Part shown: positions 18,062 to 28,294 of the stretch, piece by piece
Layout of the letters: each line of letters starts with the position of its first letter
Position numbering within the stretch: position 1 is the first letter of the stretch
Assembly (NCBI GenBank): GCA_021234155.1
Contig: JAJEKV010000017.1
Location: forward strand, 1,293,467 to 1,357,466
DNA length: 64,000 bases
Reading direction: 5' to 3'
Source of the DNA: Isoetes taiwanensis
Lineage: Eukaryota; Streptophyta; Lycopodiopsida; Isoetales; Isoetaceae
Position numbers and translations under genes: made by a program
Notes under the pieces: model-generated
Told to the model about the DNA's origin: nothing
Databases searched by the model: none
What the model saw: the letters and a program-made list of their open reading frames with translations, nothing else

Positions 18062-18954
18062 GCTACTCTTATCAACGCGATGCATCTGCTTTTGCAAAGG
18101 GTAGGAGGTTATGTGCTCCAAACTCCACTTGTAGAGCCCAAAACGTCCTCACATCTCATAGACATGACATCATCAATTACCAATCTAGCAAATGAAAACC
18201 TACACATAGCAAATAAACAACTGCAAATAAATATGCTCTTGAAAACCATTATCCAAACATTTGACACAAAATTTTTTCATGGTGAAAATAAATTTTTTAA
18301 TAACACAAGTATGTGTGTATGCATGCAACACTTTTTGACCCTATTTTCCTCTATGATTATCCACTCCATAGAAGAGTACGCTTATAAGAGAAAAGGTAGG
18401 AAATCAAAGACTGGGATGCTATGGCCAGTACAATCATACAAAGCGTAAACTTTTTGTGCTAGCGTCTTATTTAAAATCATGCATGAATTTCTAGGTCTAT
18501 CAATATGGTGGATACATGTCGTGCTCCTATTGATCTATTCTTCCTACTTTCTCTTACCTTCATTCCTCATACACAAAATTCATTGCCCCAAGCATGCACT
18601 ACGACTAGTTTTTTTTTTTTTTTTTTAAGGATGGGGCAACCCCCTGGGGGTTTCACCTTTGATCAACATATAACCCATGAGAGTTCAATGAAGGGGGATT
18701 TTTTTGGACCATTTGCATACGTATACTTAGGGTTTGGGGGTGTTTTTAGGCACTGTTCTAGTGCAAAATTTATACACCGAGGGACCAAATTGCCTTTCGA
18801 AAATGCGTATACAAAGGGGATTTTTTTTCTACTCCTTGAATGCAGATGCCATACCCCCCATATATATAAGTGATTCCCCCGGAGGCAACCCTAGGGATGG
18901 GTAGGTGAGCATATATATAAGATTACTAGAGAAAAGAAAAAGTTTCAAAATTAT
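18062..18954. other. Unit 1 left end, no gene recognised
   Basis: Contains a 17-bp T run (about 18611) followed by G- and T-rich single-copy-like sequence. A 151-residue frame spans 17993-18448 but crosses the duplication boundary, is broken in unit 2, and resembles nothing known, so it is not called. Confidence 0.4.
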
Positions 18955-20640
18955 CTATCTGTTTTGGAATGTTTTTTCCGGCAACAAATTTCCTTTTTCC
19001 AGCAAAAGATCCTACTCCTCTCTTTGATCTCCAACTGCGGCATGGAGAAGCCGTGACATTTATAGAATATTGTAGACAGTCCTCTCGGTCTTGCCTCTTG
19101 TCGCTGCGAATCTTATGTAGGATTATGTTTGAGCTTGGATCTGGTTGCATGAACAACCATCTTGCTTCTTTTTCTTCTAGTTCATCAATTTGCTCCCCAA
19201 CTTCCGCCTTCATACTGTTGGTTTTCGCTAGCTAGGGTATGAAGTTGTTCTTGCTATGCTTTCCTCAATATAGATTCTTTTAGAGCCATGGAAGCCACGA
19301 CCTTGCAACTTTCTTGCTTTCTTTTTCAAGTTTTAAATGTATGTCCTTCATATTTTCAGTGCAGAGATTTTGATTGAAGTTCATTATCTCAGCTTTGTTG
19401 CGTGACCTCTCCTTGCAATTGCAAAAAGAAGAGAAATAGCTAGATGATGATGCCCCATGGTCGTAGCTTCCTTTCACTTCTTGAGATCAACTTGCAATAT
19501 TTACAAAGGTCTGAGATGGAGGAAACTTGGATCTCTTTCTCAGTCAGGCCCAAATGTTTTGAAATTGAACCAATTCCTCAGGATGATGGGCCTAAGTCAG
19601 TTGTTGCCATTGTGTACATGAGGAATTGTCGAGAATTAATAGAGTATTTCAGAGTTATTTTTGCCAAGGATGAGCGTTCCCCAAGGGCATGGCAGCATAT
19701 TATGTCTACTCTCTCTCTTGCAGCATATTTTGTGTGTTTTCTAGAAAGGAGTCACTTTTGTTCAGAGATTTAAAAGACTTGCTACTTGATTTTGGTTCAA
19801 AACCTGCCTATTCCACCATGGTTTGTAACAATGAGGATTCTCATTATAAGAGGGTACAATGGTTACATATGTTAACTGTGGGTAGCCACACACCTGCGTA
19901 CTACCCACAAACAAATAATGTGCTAACGCAATGTGGGTCGGAGAACATATTACAATTGGTGAGCCAGAAAGAAGACAACAATAGTGGCAATGGGGGAATA
20001 ACTCACATGAAGCTTTACATTTTGCCAAACCTAAGTTTATATGTTTGTGTATCATAAGTGTGGTTGGCGCTTTGTATACTGCTAATAGCTAAGGTACTCA
20101 AAGGAATTTCCATTCTGTTTCATGCTTGCAGCTATTGTAGGAGGAATACCTAAGAATAATATAATGATTGTTAAGCTGTATACACTCCTTCAATATGTTG
20201 AAAGCTTTTGCTTGAACTTCTGCAGATAGTTAACATCTTATTTTAAAAGCAATGTATTGTTTTACAAAGACTGCTTAGTTAATATATTTTCTATTCTATT
20301 CTATACATATCTTTGTAGCTTTGCCTTGGACAAATATGCAAGGCTTTTCTACTTGGATTGGTTTTCTTTGTTCTTAAATTCATCATGCATTGTTATATGG
20401 TTATGATATAAGCTCTCAGAAGCAAAAGACAAGTTAATAGTGAAGGCTCTAGGATACATGCCATGTTATGAAGGTGGAAAGCTGTAATTGAGCATTATTG
20501 TTTATATAAATTAATTGCATAAAAAAGAATAAGGGTGTACCCTATTATGCCTAAAAATAGCCGAACTGTAATACATTGCAAGTTACAGGCATCGAAGTAG
20601 CATTCCCACTCTGCACCTAACTAGAAGAAAACCCCTATGT
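18955..20640. repeat. Module X, copy A
   Basis: About 1.7 kb repeated at 22580-23640 (shorter) and 31800-34570, and again in unit 2. The minus strand carries short frames that look like exons of a helical protein: 'KAEVGEQIDELEEKEARWLF', then 'QPDPSSNIILHKI', and at 19280-19477 'AEIMNFNQNLCTENMKDIHL' followed by 'KLEKESKKVARSW'. The plus strand has a frame at 19444-19773 ('DGPKSVVAIVYMRNCRELIE'). I do not recognise either, and neither stays open across copies. The right part (20060-20640) is non-coding but conserved between copies. Confidence 0.6.
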
Positions 20641-20699
20641 TTTTAATGCCTTTTGATGCATTTTTTGAAAGAAAATAATAATATATTATAACTTAATAA

Positions 20700-20883
20700 G
20701 ATAGATAGATAGATAGATAGTAGTTTTAACGTCACGCCACTAGGCAGCATCCAACTGGACATGTGACTACACACCACACTACATTGCTTGGTTGGGCCCT
20801 GCCCCCAACCACACATTGCGTCTGTTGGGATTTGACCCCCAACAGTACCGAGTGCGATTCTGGGCGGTCTCGAACTCGAGACC
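20700..20883 (-). mobile_element. LINE 3' end with (TATC)n tail
   Basis: GATA units (20700-20720) are followed by 'AGTTTTAACGTCACGCC' and 'ACTAGGCAGCATCCAACTGG'. Read on the minus strand this is a LINE 3' terminus ending CGTTAAAACTA then (CTAT)n. The CGTTAAAA word is shared with the LINE end at 8890. The fragment ends at about 20883, where module P begins. Confidence 0.7.
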
Positions 20884-21158
20884 ACATTGCTAAGGGTCAA
20901 TTAAAATGCATAACACATTTGTAACGCATAACAACGTTGAAGGGCATTACAAGGTTGTAACACATTTCCAAAGTTTTTAATAGACATCAGTTTCACATTT
21001 AAAACGAGCATAAAAAAGAAACACACTTCTCCATTTTTTGATGGACTCTCCATTCATTTGTACAACAACTCATACCCTTAATTGCCAAAAATAAATGATC
21101 ACTAAGCATGCTAAAACATCACATACCTATAATGCCATATGTGGCCTTTGATGTCTAA
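20884..21158. repeat. Block P, copy 1
   Basis: About 260 bp beginning 'AATGCATAACACATTTGTAA' and ending 'ACCTATAATG...GCCTTTGATG'. Further copies are at 21375-21589 and 34575-34852, and in unit 2. Non-coding; it normally follows module X. Confidence 0.75.
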
Positions 21159-21374
21159 GTTGAATTGAATTGAATGTTTTTTATCGTCCATAAGGAGACC
21201 AATTGGTTATGGGACACCAAACCCTGCATACATTGCTTTTGTAAATTTGGTGAATGAAGTTAAAATTGCCAGATTTGAAGGAATGAATTAGGATTTTCCT
21301 TGCAAAAAAATATAGGGATTCCCATGAAATTTCATCATGCACAACTATTCACACATGCTGCCATAGCCCACATT
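21159..21374 (-). mobile_element. LINE 3' end with (TTCAA)n tail, then pre-X sequence
   Basis: TTGAA units (21159-21175) precede 'TTATCGTCCATAAGGAGACC' and 'AATTGGTTATGGGAC', the shared LINE 3' motif on the minus strand. From about 21240 the sequence is the 'pre-X' segment that leads into module X elsewhere, but here it joins directly to block P at about 21375, so an internal deletion has removed X. Confidence 0.7.
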
Positions 21375-21589
21375 TGTAACGAGTAACAACGTTGAAAGGC
21401 ATTACAAGTTTTTAACGCATTTCAAAAGTTTTTAATAGACATCAGTTTCACATTTAAAACGAGCTTAAAAAGAAACACACTTCTCCATTTATAGATGGAC
21501 TCTCCTTTCATTTGTACATCCGCTCAAACACATAATTGCCAAAATAAATAATCACTAAGCATGCTAATAAAACATCACATACCTATAAT
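21375..21589. repeat. Block P, copy 2, interrupted by a LINE
   Basis: Same as 20905-21131 up to 'CACATACCTATAAT'. The remaining P sequence ('ATAGATGTGACCTTTGATGC') resumes at about 22465, after the ORF1-only LINE. Copy 1 supplies the empty site. Confidence 0.75.
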
Positions 21590-22465
21590 AAGATAAGATA
21601 AGATAAGATGAATTTTTACGTCCATTGGAACCCAACGGGTTATGGGACGGCACATGCAAGGGCAACAACCCATCTAAAACCTGGGGACTAGGCCCCGTCA
21701 CCAAACACAAGAACCAAATATTAAAAGACTACCAAGAAGAAGACAATGCTAATGCTAGAGGTAATTTTGTGCTTCTAAAATTATCTAGACATAGCCTGTC
21801 CAAGGATTGGAAGGCCATTGATCTAGAATAATTGTTGCGCCTCCCACGTATTACTGCCGCCCATTTCGTTTTGCTGGCTGCCCTCACCTTTGAGCTCCTC
21901 TTTACGGTTACACAACTGAAGAGGGGAGGTCCTCTGTCTTGAGAAACTAGTCCCTCGAGATGGTTGCCATCTTTGTCAAGAACATGTAAGCGACTAAGAG
22001 TGTCTTGAAACTGAACCAAAAGATGGCGAGGACGATCAGGTCTTGCCGGTCCCACCCTAGTAGCGGAGACAACTCCACCAACCTTCACATGCATGACATC
22101 AGAGAAAAAATGCAAAGCCGCATCCACATCAGAATGGGCATCATCTTCTGCCTCTGCAACCCCTATAATACGTAAGTTCAGGCTCCTGGTAACAGAAGAT
22201 ACTGAGGCAGCCTGCTCCTTTCTGCTAGCTCGACACTGTGACTCCTGGTCCCCTTGGGATTGTGGAGATGACTGTACTCCCACATCAACATGTTCCCTTT
22301 CCAATCAAATCCCGGCTTCAACACAATGTTTCTTCGTGGGTTGTAATTCTGTATCTAGTGTCTGTACTGAGGCATCACATGTGCCCACATACTGGGCTTT
22401 AGGGTCTGGAATAAAGGCATGTATTAACTGTAATAAGTGTGTCCATCTCTCAATAGACACGATCA
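21590..22465 (-). mobile_element. Nonautonomous LINE made of ORF1 and 3' end, (ATCTT)n tail
   Basis: The tail (21590-21609, AAGAT on plus) and the LINE 3' motif ('TTTTTACGTCCATTGGAACC', then 'GGGTTATGGGAC') are followed directly by ORF1 coding sequence, with no ORF2 between. The element is about 876 bp and interrupts block P, so both edges are fixed by comparison with the uninterrupted block at 20884-21158. Such a deletion derivative must have used another LINE's RT. Confidence 0.75.
21729..22304 (-). pseudogene. LINE ORF1 (RRM-like RNA-binding protein) fragment
   Basis: A 191-residue minus-strand frame. Residues about 38-110 read 'SVTRSLNLRIIGVAEAEDDA', then 'ALHFFSDVMHVK', 'VSATRVG' and 'RPRHLLVQFQDTLSRLHVLD'. 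This follows the L1 ORF1p RRM pattern: N-(L/I)-R-(I/V)-x-G at the first strand, then an A/T-x-R-(I/V)-G and an R-P-x-x-(I/V)-x-F strand. It would bind LINE RNA. The frame is open in unit 1 but broken in unit 2 (46926-47165). The N-terminal coiled coil is missing or reduced to a Gln/Ser-rich stub. Confidence 0.75.
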
Positions 22466-22489
22466 TAGATGTGACCTTTGATGCCTAAG

Positions 22490-22579
22490 TTGAATTGAAT
22501 TGAATTTATTTTATCGTCCACGGAGACCAATTGGCCTATGGGACATCAAACCCTGCATACACTCTCTTCTAAATTTGCT
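22490..22579 (-). mobile_element. LINE 3' end with (TTCAA)n tail
   Basis: Pentamer run 22490-22505 and 'TTATCGTCCACGGAGACC', 'AATTGGCCTATGGGAC'. It sits at the same place relative to block P as the one at 21159, so the two descend from one insertion duplicated along with the module. Confidence 0.75.
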
Positions 22580-23640
22580 GAATGAAGCTAAAATTGCCAG
22601 ATTTGATGGAATGAATTAGGATTTTCCTTGCAAAAAAATACAGGGATTCCCATGAATTTTCATCATACACAATTATTCACACAAGCTGCCATAGCCAGAC
22701 TCTGTGAGTTTGGGAATGATTTTTCCAGCAACAATTTTTCTCTTTCCGGCAAAAGACCCTACTCCTCTCCAACTGCGGCATGGAAAAGCCGTGACATCGA
22801 TAGAATATTGCAGAGAGTCCTCTCGGTTTTGCCTTTTATCGTTGCAAATTTTATGTAAGAATATGTTTGAGCTTGGGTCCGGTTGCATGAACAGCCATCG
22901 CACTCCTTTTTCTTCTCCTTCATCAATTTGCTCCCCAGTTTCCGCCTCCATACTGCTGGTTTTTGCTGGCTAGGCTATGAAGCCGTTCTTGCCATAGGTT
23001 TCTCAACATGGAAGCCACGACCTTGCAACTTTATCGGTTAAGTTTTAAATGCATATCCTAAACTCTCAGTGCAGAGTTTTTGATTAGAGTTCATTATCTA
23101 AGCTTTGTTGCGTGACCTCTCCTCGCAATTGCAAAAAGAAGAGAAATAACTAGATGCTAATGCATGGATATTTACTGCTCCACGGTCGTAGCTTCCTTTC
23201 ACTTATTGAGATCAACTTGCAGTATTTACAAAGGTCTGAGATGGAGGAAACTTGGGTCTCTTTCTCAGCCAGGCCCGAATGGTTTGATGGGCCTAAGTCA
23301 GTTGTTGCCACTATGTACATGAGGTAGTGTCGAGAATTAATGGAGTGTTTCAGAGCTATTCTTGCCAAAGATGAGCGCTCCCCAAGGGCATTGTAACACA
23401 ATATGCTTCAAGATGTTAAAAGCTTTTGCTTGAACTTCTGCAGATAGTTAGCATCTTATTGTAAAAGCAATGTATTGTTTTACAAAGACTGTTTAATATA
23501 TTTTCTATACATATCTTTGGAGCTTTTCCTTGGACAAATATACAAGGCTTTTCTACTTGGATTGGTTTTCGTGTACTTAAATTCATCATGCATTATTATA
23601 TGGTTATAGTATAAGCTCTCAGAAGCGAAAGAGGAGACAT
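22580..23640. repeat. Module X, copy B
   Basis: Pre-X segment, then 22700-23400 matching 18960-19690 and 32860-33550, then a shortened right part. It keeps 'EVGEQIDEGEEKGVRWLF' and 'SNIFLHKICNDKRQNREDSL' on the minus strand and 'CRELMECFRAILAKDERSP' on the plus strand. It shows the uninterrupted sequence ('GAGTTTGGGAATGATTTTTC') at the place where L1 is inserted in copy C. Confidence 0.65.
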
Positions 23641-24228
23641 TTGGCATACCACTTTGATGATAAGCGTTATTTTGCCAAACACAGATCCAACCTAAATTAA
23701 ATGTGTCCTCTTATTGACACACTTTTAGGCAAGGACATTTCTTGTCAATATAGTATAGGTCCCTGCTAACAACAACTAATAATTTCATCAGGCAGATCTA
23801 AGCCATGGAGGCATGCAGAAATTAAACCACCTTCTGTTTAGGTCATAGTGGGTTGAATCAGATTTCATGAATGAGCTTTCAGTTTCCAGAAATTCCATTT
23901 GATAATTATAACCTCAAAATGCACACTGCTATAAAGTGTCTAACACAGATGCTAAGTACTTGATTACACCAAGGACGATTTCATAAGACAAAAAGAACTA
24001 ATTAGGCAAGGCATACCCTCAATGGTGAGCAATCTTCCTCTTAATCTACTCCAGTTGAGCTTAATAATGGTCTACAACTAACTTTGCAGATATGGGCAAC
24101 AAGTATTACAAGGTGGATGCCATAATTACATAAAAAAAAGGGAGGAGATTTCTCAACATAAAGTTGCCTTGCTATTTTAGAGCCTAAAATTAGATAGTAA
24201 TAAACAGGATAGCAGTACCAGGACTCAC
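23641..24228. other. Intron or intergenic sequence, nothing recognised
   Basis: No coding signal. On the minus strand it lies downstream of the ASCC1-like exons, so it may be intron, but no further exon of that gene was found. Confidence 0.35.
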
Positions 24229-24472
24229 AGACTAACTGAAACGGGTTTTCCCTCCAGAGTTGAATGCACATCAGGTAAGATACTCTGTAGATTCAAGAAT
24301 GATGTAACAGTCACAAAAAATGACCTAGAAGACATGAAATAATGCACATGAAAGAACACCTTGAGCATTTCAACTGCCAAATTTATTTTCTCTTCATTCC
24401 AAAGCTTCAACATCAATACGGTAAGATGAATTGTTTCAAGTTTTATGAACATGGGTTTTTCAATACCGAAAT
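24229..24472 (-). pseudogene. ASCC1/AKAP7-like 2H-phosphoesterase gene fragment, two exons
   Basis: Minus strand. Exon 1 (24360-24472) reads 'FGIEKPMFIKLETIHLTVLM' then 'LKLWNEEKINLAVEMLK'. Exon 2 (24229-24284) reads 'SILPDVHSTLEGKPVSVSL'. This matches the AKAP7-like RNA ligase domain of ASCC1 proteins, where '(F/I)IKPKTFHLTVLMLKLW' is highly conserved and HLT is the first H-x-T/S catalytic motif. Splice sites support a real gene ancestor: acceptor TGATGCAG before exon 1, donor AAG|GTGTTC, acceptor CTACAG before exon 2, donor CT|GTGAGT. The KH domain and the second H-x-T were not found. In humans ASCC1 belongs to a transcription/DNA-repair cofactor complex; the plant role is inferred only from homology. 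Confidence 0.75.
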
Positions 24473-24731
24473 CTGCATCAAAATAAGAAAGGAACATTCG
24501 AAGCACTCCTTTAGTATAAAAGCACACTAAAATAACTACCAAGACATCCACCTACAAGGTATCTCATAAGGGAATGCTCCTACCCTAGCAAATCCAGCTA
24601 GCACTCCATATGAGTTAGCTTATGAAAGGAAACCAAATGTTAATCATCTTGGATTTTTGGACGCTTGGCATATTTAGCCATACCACAAGAAAAGCTCAAG
24701 ATGTATGACAAATTGCATCTGAGTGCATCGC
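24473..24731. other. Upstream intron-like sequence of the ASCC1-like fragment
   Basis: Continues the minus-strand reading with an intron-like, stop-rich stretch; interrupted at 24740 by the hAT element. Confidence 0.35.
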
Positions 24732-24739
24732 TATAGGGT

Positions 24740-25373
24740 CCGCAGTTGCACCGGATAATAAGATCGAACAAAAGCGGAATGGGCAAATAAGGAAAAAACC
24801 AAAACTAGACATGCATGGGATCGGATCCCTAGAATCAATTTTTTATTTTTGGCCAAAAAAGTCCCATTTTGACCTTTTTCCAGTAATGGAAAATCTAACC
24901 AAGATTAGCTTGCCCAGCTCTCTATTTTAATGCATCCGGCTCTCTCTTTTAATGCGTTAGGCTTTCCATTTATGAGGCCACCATGAAACAGAGGTGGAAG
25001 ATGTGTGGGTGACTGATGAGGACGAAGAATCTGATGATGTCGATGACGATGAATGATCCAACAAAGTTCTGAATTTTGTATTTAGTACCTATTGTAGTTT
25101 CAACAAGTACTAGGCTGCCATACTATGAGTTTTGGACTGTTATTTCATCAAATATATGCTGCCATGAGGTTTAGCCTATCCAGCGAAGTATATGAGTTTT
25201 GGACTGCTATTGAGCTGTTAATCCTACTGTTATGTCAATTTCTACCTCCTATATAATGATAAACCTTTAATAGTAAATATTTTTTTTTGTTGCGGTGTTT
25301 CGATACATGTTCCTTTCCTCTCTTTGTTCCGTTTTGTTCCAGAAGCATAGGAACACGTTCCGGTGCAACTATG
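24740..25373. mobile_element. Nonautonomous hAT transposon, 634 bp
   Basis: Ends CA-x-AGTTGCACCGG at left and its inverse CCGGTGCAACTATG at right, flanked by an exact 8-bp duplication TATAGGGT (24732-24739 and 25374-25381). These are hAT hallmarks. Inside, at about 24990-25056 on the plus strand, is an acidic protein end 'EVEDVWVTDEDEESDDVDDD' followed by a stop, of the sort that closes many plant hAT transposases, so the element looks like an internal-deletion derivative. The second unit carries the same element at 49769-50411, so insertion preceded the duplication. Confidence 0.88.
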
Positions 25374-25381
25374 TATAGGGT

Positions 25382-26188
25382 AACCTATAAGTAAAAAAGT
25401 ACGAAAAATGTTCCAAAACCAAGAAAGTACTCGGCTCACGAAGCATAGACTTTGTGAAAAGTGCACCATACTATGATGAGGAGCCATCTCTAAGAAAAAA
25501 ATTTCATATCAAAATAATCCAGCGTTTATTTGAGCGAAGCACCATCTCTTCTGCAACAGATCCACCAGTACTTCTCTTGAACATGATGACTCACATCAAG
25601 ATTCGGACTCTCGTATGAGACAAGAGTATTTCCTCTTCAATTTGGGTGGCAGATAGTCAACTGGAAATTGCACTAAGAAAGATAGCACAACTTTTATCAG
25701 TACCAAGTTTTCAATGAACTCACCAACTGCAAGACATGCTTCTTGTATAATCATCTTTACATTACATTAACCATCTTCAAATGCCTATAACCAGGTTTTG
25801 ATAGCTTTGATTGCTCTTTGTTGCATTTGAAGCTATACTCATCCGGAGTAGGGCTGCCAAACCTTGCTCTACTCCATGCATGTGCCCCAAAGATGAGCAA
25901 CTTAATTGGCAAATTCCAACCAAATGCTCGGTGGTCGATGAGGATCTGTTATTGTGTCAAGGCTATCCACGACCTCTCGGCACTATGACGCGTTCTAAAC
26001 CCTAGTCCCAATTGAAAATCATCTAGCTGATTCGGAACCTATCCCCAATTCAAAATTCATTTATATGTATTTTTTTCAATCCCTCGCTTTACTTTTATGT
26101 AATTAAAAATTTGTATAGTGGCCTTTTGAAAATGTTCTTAAAAAATGTTCATTAAACATCTTATTGCTAAAACTTTTAACTTTTTTCG
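25382..26188. other. Unassigned sequence, possible exons not resolved
   Basis: No known domain. A minus-strand stretch near 25740-25800 ('KMIIQEACLAVGEF' before a GTGAGT) could be an exon of the ASCC1-like gene upstream of the hAT insertion, but it is too short to assign. Confidence 0.3.
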
Positions 26189-26428
26189 ATGTCATGGGTG
26201 ACCCATATGTCACCAAAGCTTAGCAAATATGGAAAAAAAAAAGCGAAAAATGAGATGTGTTTTGGAACAAACGATATGCTCCAAAGGGGGTGCAATTTTT
26301 TGGTTCGAAGGATAGTTCAATATTATCGGACACATGGTTTCAAGCTTTCTATTACCGCACAAGGAAATCGATATGTTCAAGCATGGCATGTGCTAGGTGG
26401 CTATGAAACCAATCTTGACATGCAGTAG
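26189..26428 (+). pseudogene. Unrecognised frame, conserved between units
   Basis: The plus frame reads 'GFKLSITAQGNRYVQAWHVL' then 'GGYETNLDMQ'. The counterpart in unit 2 (51227-51535) stays open longer. Nothing recognised. It is followed within 200 bp by a LINE inserted on the opposite strand. Confidence 0.3.
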
Positions 26429-26620
26429 GTGGTGATATGAAGGCCAAGGCCGGTTTAACTTTTATCCTAAAATGGGCTGCAATTTGTGAGGCATATTTGA
26501 AATCATCAAAGTGAAAGAGTCCTAATGAAGAGTAGAAGGAATTTAGCTTGTATAGTTTGTAAATATTTTACACACACACATGTTTTGGTCTTAAAAACAA
26601 AGAGCAAAATGGTTTTTTAG

Positions 26621-27335
26621 GTTTTTTTTTTTTTTTGAATGATATGAAACGTTATTAATCGGGAAGAAATCATAAACATAGATGAGGGACTGAAAATTCG
26701 GTGGAGATTGTCCATAGATCAAAACCCACACGCCACCTTGCATCATACAACATCTAACAAGGCTTATACATAAGTGTTAATCTAAAGATAGTGAATCGGA
26801 TAATGATTCTTTTCCGTCCTTCTTGATGAAGAAGATATATATGTCTTGATAATGCATTGCTTAACTTCATTGCCCTTGAAAATGAAGAGATTTTTTTTCC
26901 AAATTGACCAAATGATCCATCTTGAAGCCAAATGAAATGCCCTCTTTGCGGATTGTCCGTAGAACTTGGGTACACTACCCAAGAAGACTTCTATGACTAT
27001 TTAAATTGCAATTGAAAAACTTTAAAGCCACAAACCAAGCCCGGGTCTAGTGTGCTAGCATAAAAAAAACAAAATGCTTAAGTGTCTCAACTCTCCTAAC
27101 ACGTAAAGGGCATGTTGAAGGCACCCTGGAAGCGAAATATGTGAACCAAAACATTGATGCACACACATCTATAGTTTATCTGAACCATAAAACTCCACAA
27201 CTTTGGATGAAGTAAGATATCCCAAACACATTTCCAAATTGCTTTTTATGTCGATTCACTAGTACCATTAAAGGCCTCTTTTTGTGATGGCCACTTTTTT
27301 GGTTTTGCATTATTGATGGAATAACATTTCATCTG
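26621..27335 (-). mobile_element. L1-like LINE 3' end, poly(A) tail on the left
   Basis: A T run (26625-26636) marks the tail of a minus-strand insertion. From 26982 down, the minus strand reads 'LASRWIIWSIWKKNLFIFKG' and 'VKQCIIKTYISSS', the L1 C-terminal signature. Further up, about 27000-27330, the zinc-binding region is present in broken frames, better seen in unit 2 (52052-52387). ORF2 upstream of this is absent. Confidence 0.8.
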
Positions 27336-27829
27336 GTGAATACATGTGTTTTTGCCTCATTAATATTTGTTGATTTGAATTCCTTTCATCGTTTCTACAT
27401 TGTACATGCTTCTAACTCAATCTTACCTAGGAATAAACCTTTTTCATCCTCCAAACACTTTGTCCGTACTCACCCCACCATGGAAGAATCGTGCAACTAC
27501 ATAAATGTATGTTTTGATTGTAATGTATATTGTTTCTAAGCTCGTTTGACACATAGAAATGTCTATAAACAAATAAGAATGAAACAAGATGCTTTTAACG
27601 AATATGGGTTGCCTTCTGAGAAAAGGGATCCCATTGAGTTGGGTTTCCTTCTACTTTATCCTATTTTGCAGGGACTATAAATGCGTTTAATAATATTTTT
27701 CAAAGGGAGGAATGCGGAAAACCTTAAAATTGGGGCGTGATAAATCGGCGTCTTGATTTCAAGGACGGGGACATTTCCACAATAACGGGACGGTAGCAAG
27801 ATAGGGTTTCGAATTTCCCCTTATTTGCA
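27336..27829. other. Unassigned sequence
   Basis: Short frames only. Composition is ordinary; no repeat relation to the rest of the window was noticed except the unit 2 copy. Confidence 0.3.
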
Positions 27830-28294
27830 TAGACCATATCCCTAAAACAATTTAATGGGTTGTTATATAAAAAAAAATATAGATTTAAGATAAAATATAA
27901 TATAATTACATTAGCTCACCTTTGGTTATATTGGTCAAAGTAATCTTATTAGGACAATGAGTTATTTTTTGGTAGAGGTTGAGCCCACGTATTTTATATA
28001 AAACCTTAGGTGAAGCCATTATAGAGACTCGACTTATTCCATCGGAACCTAGGGCTTGCATATATTTCATATTTTAAAATCATAGGCCCCCCCAATCATA
28101 AATGACCATGAGGTGCCGGAGGCTCCAACATACGATCTGGGGCATAAGATCGCCGAATTCAACGACTATGATAGTCCATGGTGCACCTTGTTTTAGAATA
28201 TATATAGAGGGGGTCCCAGGGGGATTTGATATGGATGTAAAAGACAATTCTTGAAACCATAGACCATGTTTCCAAAATAATTTAATGGGTTGTT
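27830..28294 (+). repeat. tRNA-derived SINE-like repeat, left copy, with flanking 41-bp repeats
   Basis: The segment 27870-28240 resembles 31320-31670. It includes an A-box-like TTAGCTCACC (27911) and a worn B-box (GAGGTTGAGCCC, about 27975). It is bracketed by two copies of a 41-bp string starting 'CCATAGACCAT' (about 27829-27869 and 28257-28298). There is no A tail at the expected end, so the mode of insertion is unclear. Confidence 0.5.

Noticed and set aside
17993..18448. 151-residue plus-strand frame
   Set aside because: It crosses the duplication boundary at 18062, is broken in unit 2, and has no recognisable motif.
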